Part shown: in pieces, positions 1-5,470 of the stretch | How the letters are laid out: each line of letters begins with the position of its first letter | Position numbering within the stretch: position 1 is the first letter of the stretch | Source: JAVKNF01 sp031537795 | Lineage (GTDB): Bacteria > Pseudomonadota > Alphaproteobacteria > Rickettsiales > Deianiraeaceae | Length of the DNA stretch: 8,661 nucleotides | Direction of reading: 5' to 3' | Assembly (NCBI GenBank): GCA_031537795.1 | Contig: JAVKNF010000009.1 | Location: 1-8,661, forward strand | The notes under the pieces: generated by a model | Database searches by the model: none | The model's input: the letters and a program-made list of their open reading frames with translations, nothing else | What the model was told of the DNA's origin: nothing | Position numbers and translations under genes: made by a program

Positions 1-2
1 CT

Positions 3-329
3 TATGAAAATGAAAATTATTTCCTCAATAATTACTATGGAATATCTTTAAATCAAAAAGAAAAAGATATTCTATATTTGATGAAGCAAGTTGTTCTTGC
101 TTATTCGGTAATTAGAGGTTTCAGAAATGTTGAATTAAAAGATGTAAATTTAGATAAATCTAAAATCTTATCTTTACAAGAAATATTTAAAAATAGAGAG
201 TTGAATAATTTTAAGTTTGATATTTCTACAAATCAAAAAATGTTTATTTATTCAAAAGCTTTATTATCAGAATTTATTACAAATATTAACAGTGAAAAAT
301 ACAAAAGAACTATAAAAAAATATGAATAA
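3..329 (+). CDS. Unrecognised protein, C-terminal part only
   Basis: The reading frame is already open at the left edge and runs to a TAA at 327-329, so this is the last 108 codons of a gene whose start lies outside the window. An in-frame TTG at 78 followed by ATG at 81 could mimic a start, but the frame is open upstream of both with similar composition, so I treat those as internal. The visible part is rich in Lys, Asn, Ile and Leu, has no convincing membrane segment and no motif that I recognise. It ends by overlapping the start of the next gene (ATGAATAA, 322-329), which suggests translational coupling and one transcript with the PAP2 phosphatase. A role in envelope metabolism would be a guess from that neighbour only. 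Confidence 0.6.
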   Translation, partial: YENENYFLNNYYGISLNQKEKDILYLMKQVVLAYSVIRGFRNVELKDVNLDKSKILSLQEIFKNRELNNFKFDISTNQKMFIYSKALLSEFITNINSEKYKRTIKKYE

Positions 330-960
330 CAAAATTTTTCTTTCTAAAAATAAAGCTAGAAATCTATTATTCGTAATTTCTTTAATATTATCTACTTTTT
401 CGATAATCTCAATACCTCTTAGTGAATTTGTTGACTTTAGCGGAAAGAAGTATGAAAAATATTCTAAAGATAATTTCAAAGATAAGTCTTGGAGCGATAT
501 CATTAGAGAAATTCATAAACAGAAAGGCAAAAATGAAACCGAAATAAGGGAAGAAATTCTTTCAACTTATATTAAGCAGTTGATTTACATTTCAAGCCTT
601 ATAATGATGATTTTAAAGAAACAGCCTTATTTATATATATCTTATGGTATTGTTTCTTTTTTAACAATTGAAATAACAGAATTTTTAAAATTAAATATAA
701 ATGAAGAGAGACCTGATAAAATGAACAAAAAATCTTTTCCTTCTGGGCACGGAGCAGTTACTGCAATTAGCTCTTTTTATGCTTACAAGATTATGCCTGT
801 GAATGTGGCTAGTTTTATAAATTTAGGTTTTATATATATTTGTATGAGTAGAATTTTTGCAAGAAGACATTACATGCACGATGTTCTAGTTGTGGCTTTA
901 ATTACTTTGATTATTATGATTTTGGTTGAGGCGATAAGAAAGAAAATTGAAAATAAATAA
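322..960 (+). CDS. PAP2-family membrane phosphatase
   Basis: This 212-residue protein belongs to the PAP2 (type 2 phosphatidic acid phosphatase) family, which removes phosphate from lipid substrates such as phosphatidate, undecaprenyl pyrophosphate, phosphatidylglycerophosphate or the lipid A 1-position. All three catalytic signatures are visible. C1, KX6RP, runs from K123 to P131. C2, PSGH, is at 140-143. C3, SRX5HX3D, runs from S176 to D187, with H183 and D187. Hydrophobic segments lie at about 14-33, 84-97, 103-122, 163-176 and 188-205, so it is an integral inner-membrane protein whose active site should face the periplasm. The ATG overlaps the end of the upstream gene by 8 nt, which supports this start. 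Substrate cannot be read from sequence; LpxE-like lipid A phosphatase and PgpB/UppP-like enzymes are the obvious options. A GT25 gene downstream fits an envelope role. Confidence 0.9.
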   Translation: MNNKIFLSKNKARNLLFVISLILSTFSIISIPLSEFVDFSGKKYEKYSKDNFKDKSWSDIIREIHKQKGKNETEIREEILSTYIKQLIYISSLIMMILKKQPYLYISYGIVSFLTIEITEFLKLNINEERPDKMNKKSFPSGHGAVTAISSFYAYKIMPVNVASFINLGFIYICMSRIFARRHYMHDVLVVALITLIIMILVEAIRKKIENK

Positions 961-990
961 CTTTAAGAAAATATTCTTAAAAAACTTTAC

Positions 991-1002
991 ATATATATAT
1001 AT
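991..1002. repeat. (AT)6 dinucleotide run upstream of the DUF262 gene
   Basis: Six AT units lie 23 nt before the ATG of the restriction gene, in the 65-nt gap after the PAP2 gene. The gap shows no clear Shine-Dalgarno sequence and no good -35/-10 pair. Short tandem repeats in such places can vary in length and alter expression, but in DNA this AT-rich a run of six may be chance. Confidence 0.4.
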
Positions 1003-1025
1003 CAATATCAATTTTATAAATTTAT

Positions 1026-2690
1026 ATGAAAACACAAGAAAATTTCTACAAACTTTTTCGTTCAGGTCAAAGAATTATCATACCATTTTTTCAAAGAAAT
1101 TATGTTTGGAAGGAGAAAGATTGGGAGATGTTCCTTGACACTATTAAAGATTTAATTGATAATCAACATAATGAATATAGTTCTTTTCTAGGAGCGTTAA
1201 TTTTAAAAAAAGAAAAAGAAGAATTAATATTAATAGACGGACAGCAAAGAATAACAACTATTATCTTATTTTATTATGCATATTGTGAAATTTTTCAAAA
1301 ACAAGAACTTTTTAAACTTAATACTTTCTTGCCTGATATGAAAACTTTTATTTTGAACCATAATGTAAATGATAAGAAAGTTTTTGAATCAATCATTAAT
1401 GGAAAAGAAATAGAAGATAAAGCTAAAAATTCTAATATTTACAGATGTTATGATTATTTCAAAAAGGCAATAGAAGGAGATATAGAGCAATATCAACTTA
1501 AAGAGAATCATTATATTTTATATAAATTATCTTTTGTGGAAATATTATTAGATAGCTCTGATGACGAGCAGAAGATTTTTGATATTTTAAATTCTGGAGG
1601 AGTTAGACTTACTGTTGCGGAATTATTAAAAAATTTCTTATTTAAAATTGGGGAAGAGAAAGAATTTAAAGAATATTGGCAAGATATTTTTGAAAATTCT
1701 CATTCTGAATATTGGGATTTTGAAATTAATGCTATTCGCGATAAATCTACCGTAGATCTATTTTTACAGTCATATTTAATAATAAAACGCTTCGAAGAAG
1801 ACCCAGATTTAGATTCTGAAAATTCGTTTATTAAATTTGAGGATTTATATAAAAAATTTAAAGAATTAATAGGTTCAAATAAAGCAAATAGGGTTAAATA
1901 TTTTAAAGACATAGCACAAAAAGCAATATTATTTAAAAATAAATTTAATTTAGATTGCACAAAGAAGGATATTAATTTTGAAAATTACAATTTTAATAGA
2001 TTTCTTTTATTTTGTGTTTTTACTAAAAATTTAACACCTATTCCTTATTTATTTTATATAATAATTGAAAATAAAGATAATAACACAGAAATAAACAATA
2101 TTTCTAAAGTTCTTGAGAGATATTTATTCAGAAGATTAATTTATAAAGAAACAACAAAAGGTTATAATAAGATTTTTATGAAGTTCATAAAAAAGAAAAT
2201 TAAAACAGCCGATGCTCTGAATAAAGAGATTTCAGATTTCGAAGAAGTAAGTAACATGCTTCCTTCTTTAAATAAAGAAAAATTTAAAAATATTTCTTAT
2301 GAAAATAGGCAAGGAAGAATTATACTCTATTTATTAGAAGATTTGGAATTGTCTGGGGCAACAGTGCAACAAATACCAATTGATAAAATTGAGTTAGAGC
2401 ATATTATTCCTCAAGATTATGAAAAGTGGAGTAATGTTATAAATAAAGAGAATAAAGACTGTATTTATAATATAGGCAATATGACTTTGATCTCGCCTTA
2501 TATAAATAAAAGTATCTCTAAATCAGAATGGAAAATTAAATTGAATGGTAATTCAAGAAATTGCGGATTAAAGAAATTGAATTTTTCTAAAAATTTGGAA
2601 AAATATCTCGAATTAGAACTTTTTACAACAGAATCTGTTAAGACAAGAAATGAAGAGATCTTTGAATTAATTAAAAAATATTATTCTTGA
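1026..2690 (+). CDS. DUF262/DUF1524 restriction protein (GmrSD-like)
   Basis: This 554-residue protein has the layout of single-chain GmrSD-type (type IV) restriction enzymes, which use NTP and cut modified foreign DNA. The N-terminal DUF262 domain (ParB/Srx-like fold) shows IPFFQRNYVW at 20-28 and the nucleotide-site motif IDGQQRITTI at 70-79. The family's usual segment about N-S-G-G followed by a leucine-rich helix is at 189-206. The C-terminal DUF1524 domain is an HNH-type nuclease: ELEHIIPQ at 456-463 (H459) and IGNMTLIS...N at 483-494 (N485, N494). Length and both domains are normal, so the gene looks intact. It lies 65 nt after the PAP2 gene and 42 nt before the GT25 gene on the same strand. 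No clear ribosome-binding site is seen; the ATG at 1026 is chosen because the DUF262 motif begins about 19 residues later. What modification it recognises cannot be told from sequence. Confidence 0.88.
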   Translation: MKTQENFYKLFRSGQRIIIPFFQRNYVWKEKDWEMFLDTIKDLIDNQHNEYSSFLGALILKKEKEELILIDGQQRITTIILFYYAYCEIFQKQELFKLNTFLPDMKTFILNHNVNDKKVFESIINGKEIEDKAKNSNIYRCYDYFKKAIEGDIEQYQLKENHYILYKLSFVEILLDSSDDEQKIFDILNSGGVRLTVAELLKNFLFKIGEEKEFKEYWQDIFENSHSEYWDFEINAIRDKSTVDLFLQSYLIIKRFEEDPDLDSENSFIKFEDLYKKFKELIGSNKANRVKYFKDIAQKAILFKNKFNLDCTKKDINFENYNFNRFLLFCVFTKNLTPIPYLFYIIIENKDNNTEINNISKVLERYLFRRLIYKETTKGYNKIFMKFIKKKIKTADALNKEISDFEEVSNMLPSLNKEKFKNISYENRQGRIILYLLEDLELSGATVQQIPIDKIELEHIIPQDYEKWSNVINKENKDCIYNIGNMTLISPYINKSISKSEWKIKLNGNSRNCGLKKLNFSKNLEKYLELELFTTESVKTRNEEIFELIKKYYS

Positions 2691-2732
2691 TTTTTAACTT
2701 TTAGTTTATTTATTCTTAAGTAGATTTTTTCG

Positions 2733-3752
2733 ATGTTTATTTTATTTTTTATTTTATTTGGTTTTACAATTTTTGCAGAAGAAATCAAAATAGACCAAAC
2801 TTATATTATAAACTTAGATAGAACACCAGAAAGATATAGAAAAACAAAAGAATTTTTAGATGAAGAAAAAATGTTTTATGTTAGGTTTTCAGCCACAGAT
2901 GGTTATAAAATGAATATTAAAGATTTAGAAACATTTGAAATATTTCAAGGAATTGAAGTGAAAAAAAGTGGAAACAAAAAATTTATAAATAACAGAAGAT
3001 ATAAAATTGAATGTTCTGAAGATTTTAATTTTATTTATCATACATTTCAAAAGAATAAAGGCAATAAAGAGATTGCAAAATACCCTCTTGCGATTGGGGA
3101 TATAGGTTGTGCTTGTAGTCATTTAAGAGTTTGGAATGAAATGCTTAATAAAAATTACGAAAATGTTTTGATATTTGAAGACGACATTATACCTTATGAT
3201 ATTGAAAAAGATACAAAGAGCCCAAATAACAAACTAAAGTGGATTGACGGAAAGTTTGATTTTTGGAAAAAACTTAGGCTTTATATTTGGAATTTATTTA
3301 CAAAGAAAGAATTTGAATATAAAATTAATCCTAACGATTCTTTTAAGAAGAATTTAGATTTAGTTTTACAAAATACACTGCCGAATTGTGATGCAATCTT
3401 CTTGTATTATCATTATGTTCCACCTAAATTTTATAAGACTGTATTCAAGAATCCAATTCAAACATTTAAAGTTTTAAAGAATAGATTAAGCTCAGAAAAT
3501 CAAAATAATTATATGGAGAGATTGTATTTTATAAATAAATCTCATTTTGGAGCTTTAGTTGCTTATGTTATGACTAAAAAAGGTGCAGTGAAACTTTTGC
3601 AACATATTAATAACTCAAAGGGTTCAGCGATAGACGCGTTGATTGGCACATTGGCAGAAAATAATGATTTTAATATTTGTGCGGTTAAAGGTAATATAGT
3701 TTTACCGAATCTTGATGAATCTTCAATTGGAGAGATGGGAGGCAGAAATTAA
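2733..3752 (+). CDS. Glycosyltransferase family 25 protein
   Basis: This 339-residue protein carries the GT25 domain found in LOS/LPS beta-galactosyltransferases and in eukaryotic collagen galactosyltransferases. Visible family motifs are YIINLDRTPERY (24-35), GDIGCACSHLRVWNEML (122-138, matching the family G-x-x-x-C-x-x-SH block), VLIFEDDI (145-152, the acidic EDD sugar-nucleotide/metal motif) and a C-terminal FGALVAYVMTKKGAVKLL stretch (272-289). Residues 1-15 are strongly hydrophobic and are followed by AEE, which looks like a signal peptide or membrane anchor directly before the catalytic domain. A region at about 155-250 has no obvious counterpart in short LPS GT25 enzymes and may be an insertion. 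It starts 42 nt after the restriction gene and could share its transcript. It probably adds a hexose to a lipid or protein acceptor; donor and acceptor are unknown. Confidence 0.85.
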   Translation: MFILFFILFGFTIFAEEIKIDQTYIINLDRTPERYRKTKEFLDEEKMFYVRFSATDGYKMNIKDLETFEIFQGIEVKKSGNKKFINNRRYKIECSEDFNFIYHTFQKNKGNKEIAKYPLAIGDIGCACSHLRVWNEMLNKNYENVLIFEDDIIPYDIEKDTKSPNNKLKWIDGKFDFWKKLRLYIWNLFTKKEFEYKINPNDSFKKNLDLVLQNTLPNCDAIFLYYHYVPPKFYKTVFKNPIQTFKVLKNRLSSENQNNYMERLYFINKSHFGALVAYVMTKKGAVKLLQHINNSKGSAIDALIGTLAENNDFNICAVKGNIVLPNLDESSIGEMGGRN

Positions 3753-3755
3753 TTA

Positions 3756-3807
3756 AGATAATTATTTAGATTTTTTTTGCAGAAGGAAATAGAAAAATAA
3801 TTTATCT
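3756..3807. repeat. Imperfect AT-rich inverted repeat before ssrA
   Basis: The arms at 3756-3767 and 3795-3807 pair over 12 bp with one bulged base, around a 27-nt loop that contains eight T residues. It lies just after the GT25 stop codon. A GC-poor stem with the T run inside the loop is not a standard intrinsic terminator. It may weakly separate the upstream operon from ssrA, or be chance. Confidence 0.3.
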
Positions 3808-3809
3808 AA

Positions 3810-3815
3810 TTGACA
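3810..3815 (+). promoter_or_regulatory. Perfect TTGACA -35-like box upstream of ssrA
   Basis: A consensus -35 hexamer sits about 50 nt before the first helix I can assign to the tmRNA. I do not see a good -10 hexamer at 16-18 nt spacing, so the call rests on the -35 match and on its position between the GT25 stop codon and the RNA gene. Confidence 0.3.
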
Positions 3816-3859
3816 ATAACTTCTTTTAATTTAGGCTTTCTTTGCTAAAGGTAACTTTA

Positions 3860-4166
3860 GATATTGCGATATAAGATTTTTTTCTAAAATAAGTTGGACT
3901 TGGGGGCGGTACCCAACATCTCCACCAGAAAAAAGGGGGTGAATAGCTTTGACAATTTATGCAGGATTGGAATCTCGCAGGTTTGATAAAACCTAAAATG
4001 TCACAACAACAAAAGGCAAAAATGCTGATAATGTAGTTGAGTTTGTCCCAGCTGTTTCTTTCAACAGAAATAATGCTGTAAGACTTGCTGCTTAGTTTCT
4101 AGGCGCTACACGTGAAAGATCTACGACACTCTTTGAGGCTTCCTCCTGCCTTGCGACATAAACGGG
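3860..4166 (+). ncRNA. ssrA: Permuted (two-piece) transfer-messenger RNA
   Basis: tmRNA rescues stalled ribosomes and tags the unfinished protein for degradation. Here the gene is circularly permuted. The acceptor half comes first: GGAC, T-stem TTGGG/CCCAA (3900-3904 with 3912-3916) closing a 7-nt loop, then CATCTCC and ACCA (3917-3927). After a 7-nt linker (3928-3934) the coding half begins with GGGGGTG (3935-3941), which pairs with CATCTCC to form the 7-bp acceptor stem. P2 is supported by pairing of 3889-3896 with 3953-3960, extended by 3874-3878 with 3971-3975 and 3865-3868 with 3976-3979. A hairpin at 3980-3995 (AGGTTT/AAACCT) precedes the tag. The outer ends are approximate: the 5' limit follows the last P2 pairing, and the 3' limit is a guess. 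Permuted two-piece tmRNA is typical of Alphaproteobacteria. No terminator is visible. Confidence 0.9.
4015..4095 (+). other. Proteolysis-tag reading frame inside tmRNA
   Basis: From GGC at 4015 the frame runs 26 codons to TAG at 4093-4095. It begins GKNADNVVEF and ends NNAVRLAA. The Leu-Ala-Ala end is what ClpXP-type proteases recognise. The usual alphaproteobacterial ANDN opening is replaced by an ADN-like one, and the tag is long. A hairpin, CTGTT/AACAG at 4052-4067, lies within the tag as P5-type helices often do. The exact resume codon is inferred from reading back from the stop codon and from the A-rich stretch before it; GGC or a codon slightly downstream are both possible. Confidence 0.7.
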
Positions 4167-4197
4167 GGACTTATAAAAACCAACAGAAATATATTAT

Positions 4198-4902
4198 CTA
4201 GAATTTATATTGAACGCTGAAACGTAAGCCATATATACTTACAAGAGCTGTATTTGTATATTTATTTCCACTAGAATCTGTTGCCGTTATTGTAGTTGAG
4301 AAATCAGGCCTGAAAATGAATTCAATAGTGGTAAATAAATTAATTCTATGAAATGGTTTAATGTTTAGACCGAAATTAAAGAAAGCAGTTATCTGAAATG
4401 CTGTTATTTTATCAGAGGTAAAATTCGGAGCTTGTATTTTTGAATTTGTTTCAATAATTAAAGAAGGGCCGACGCTAAAATAAGGCATTAAAGAAACTTT
4501 AAATCTTTCAACATCAAAGACATAGCCCGTCATAAGTAAAAATTCCTGAATATAAACCCCTGCACCGTTCGGCCCAAATGCAAAGGAGGTTATAGACTCT
4601 CCTCCAATATAAAAATTATTATTAAATTGATGCCCGTAACCTAAAACGCCTCCTATTAGATATTGAGGAAATGTAGTTTGAAAACTCTTACTTGAAACTT
4701 CAATACCACTAGGGTTTACAACAGTTGTATTTCCTTTTAAGCTTAAAGTTCCTAGTTCAAAACTTGTTCCAATATAAGGCCCTGAAAATGTTTTACGAAT
4801 TTCTTTCGCTCTTTCAATTTTAGAAGTCGTATTAATTTCAGCTATTAATCCAGTTTTAGATAAAAGAAAAAATAAAATAAATAAAATATACGTGCTTAAC
4901 AT
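4198..4902 (-). CDS. Outer-membrane beta-barrel surface protein
   Basis: This 234-residue protein begins with a clear signal peptide: a hydrophobic core at 2-20 and probable cleavage after A21. The rest alternates polar and aromatic/hydrophobic residues in strand-like stretches, such as PYIGTSFELGTL (42-53), YLIGGVLGYGHQF (81-93), FYIGGESITSFAFG (97-110), RFKVSLMPYFSVGPSL (133-148), ITAFFNFGLNI (171-181) and INLFTTIEFIF (187-197). It ends GLRFSVQYKF, with the terminal Phe and alternating pattern of an outer-membrane assembly signal. This suggests a barrel of about eight strands like Opa-, Omp25- or P44-type surface antigens. The specific family is not recognised. The gene lies convergent to ssrA with a short gap and downstream of tRNA-Val on the same strand. 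It may be host-exposed, but that is inference. Confidence 0.75.
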   Translation of the reverse strand: MLSTYILFILFFLLSKTGLIAEINTTSKIERAKEIRKTFSGPYIGTSFELGTLSLKGNTTVVNPSGIEVSSKSFQTTFPQYLIGGVLGYGHQFNNNFYIGGESITSFAFGPNGAGVYIQEFLLMTGYVFDVERFKVSLMPYFSVGPSLIIETNSKIQAPNFTSDKITAFQITAFFNFGLNIKPFHRINLFTTIEFIFRPDFSTTITATDSSGNKYTNTALVSIYGLRFSVQYKF

Positions 4903-4912
4903 TATTTTATAA

Positions 4913-4921
4913 TTTTTTTTT
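4913..4921 (-). repeat. Poly-A tract in the OMP leader
   Basis: A run of nine identical bases (A on the coding strand) lies 10 nt before the ATG of the outer-membrane protein gene, between its possible promoter and the start codon. Such tracts can slip in length. It may also be ordinary AT-rich leader DNA. Confidence 0.4.
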
Positions 4922-4922
4922 A

Positions 4923-4950
4923 AGTCTATTTAAATGTTTTTAATTTTCAA
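4923..4950 (-). promoter_or_regulatory. Possible promoter of the OMP gene
   Basis: Reading the minus strand, TTGAAA (4950-4945) and TAGACT (4928-4923) are separated by 16 nt and lie about 20 nt upstream of the ATG. Both are partial matches to the sigma-70 consensus. Chance matches are common in DNA this AT-rich. Confidence 0.3.
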
Positions 4951-4995
4951 GCCTTTACTTTAACTATATTTTAAGATTTCAAAAGGTATTAACTC

Positions 4996-5072
4996 TGGTA
5001 GGTAGTACTGGACTCGAACCAGCGACCTTTACGATGTCAACGTAACGCTCTAACCAACTGAGCTAACCACCT
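4996..5072 (-). tRNA. tRNA-Val (GAC anticodon)
   Basis: A complete cloverleaf is visible on the minus strand. The acceptor stem AGGTGGT/ACTACCT has one G-U pair. The D arm has GCTC/GAGC, the anticodon stem is TTACG/CGTAA around loop TTGACAT, and the T arm carries the TTCGAGT loop. The anticodon GAC is at 5038-5036, decoding GUC and GUU. The discriminator A and CCA are encoded in the gene (CCA at 4998-4996). The spacer to the OMP start on the same strand is about 90 nt. Confidence 0.97.
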
Positions 5073-5193
5073 ATATTTTATAATAATTGAAAAGATGAAT
5101 TAATTTGCAAGATAAATCTCGGCAATTGACAAATAATAAACGTTTTCAGACTTACATTTTTATATTATATACTAATAAATATAAAGATTAATT

Positions 5194-5300
5194 ATGTTTA
5201 AAAACTTATTAGAATTTCAAAAAAACTTCTCAACTGAAATTAAATGTAATAGATTTTAGAAAGAAATATTGATTTCGAAGAGAGTAATTTATTTACATGA
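5194..5300 (+). pseudogene. Possible relic of an IS1595-type transposase N-terminus
   Basis: The frame from ATG 5194 to TAG 5257-5259 encodes only 21 residues, beginning MFKNLLEFQKNFSTEIKC. This resembles the conserved opening of IS1595/ISXO2-type transposases, roughly LLEFQKxFxTExxCxxYL. If the frame is shifted by -1 at the TTTT run (5254-5257), the next residues are LERNIDFEE, which puts a Leu four residues after the Cys as in the family, until TGA at 5298-5300. The zinc-ribbon cysteines and catalytic part that should follow are absent. I read this as a broken, truncated remnant. The match rests on a short stretch recalled from memory, so another origin is possible. Confidence 0.4.
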
Positions 5301-5467
5301 AAGTCTATTTTATAAATAAATACATCTCGTTTTTTGTTTTCTATTTTAATAATAAAAATTTAGAAATTGCAGAAAGATTTGAAAATGCTATGATTAATAT
5401 GTTTTCAAATAATAACTTAACTTATGCTATTTTAACTGGAAAGGAGCTTGATTTAAGGGGATTTTAG
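5297..5467 (+). CDS. Small orphan ORF, 56 codons
   Basis: The ORF from ATG 5297 to TAG 5465-5467 encodes a 56-residue peptide with an aromatic, hydrophobic start (about 4-17) followed by a helical, more polar part ending GKELDLRGF. I do not recognise it. There is an in-frame stop (5285-5287) shortly before the ATG and no clear ribosome-binding site. It overlaps the end of the shifted transposase-relic frame and stops 3 nt before the stop codon of the convergent restriction-modification gene. The rest of 5073-5470 shows no other gene. It could be a real small protein, the tail of a decayed gene or chance. Confidence 0.2.
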   Translation: MKVYFINKYISFFVFYFNNKNLEIAERFENAMINMFSNNNLTYAILTGKELDLRGF

Positions 5468-5470
5468 TTT

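Noticed and set aside
267..503. Minus-strand ORF opposite the start of the PAP2 gene
   Set aside because: It is a shadow of the PAP2 frame and its upstream neighbour, with no recognisable motif.
962..981. Perfect 8-bp AT palindrome TTTAAGAA/TTCTTAAA after the PAP2 gene
   Set aside because: It has only one G-C pair per arm and no T run on the + side, so it does not qualify as a terminator. Such palindromes are common by chance in this base composition.
947..1138. Plus-strand ORF bridging the PAP2 and DUF262 genes
   Set aside because: It overlaps the start of the well-supported DUF262 domain in another frame, with low-complexity content and no motif.
1700..1960. Minus-strand ORF within the DUF262 gene
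   Set aside because: It is antisense to an intact, motif-supported protein and has no domain or start signal of its own.
2925..3122. Minus-strand ORF within the GT25 gene
   Set aside because: It is antisense to the GT25 reading frame and is an AT-rich shadow ORF.
5126..5131. TTGACA box in the spacer before the transposase relic
   Set aside because: There is no acceptable -10 hexamer at 15-19 nt; TATATT and TATACT are too far away.
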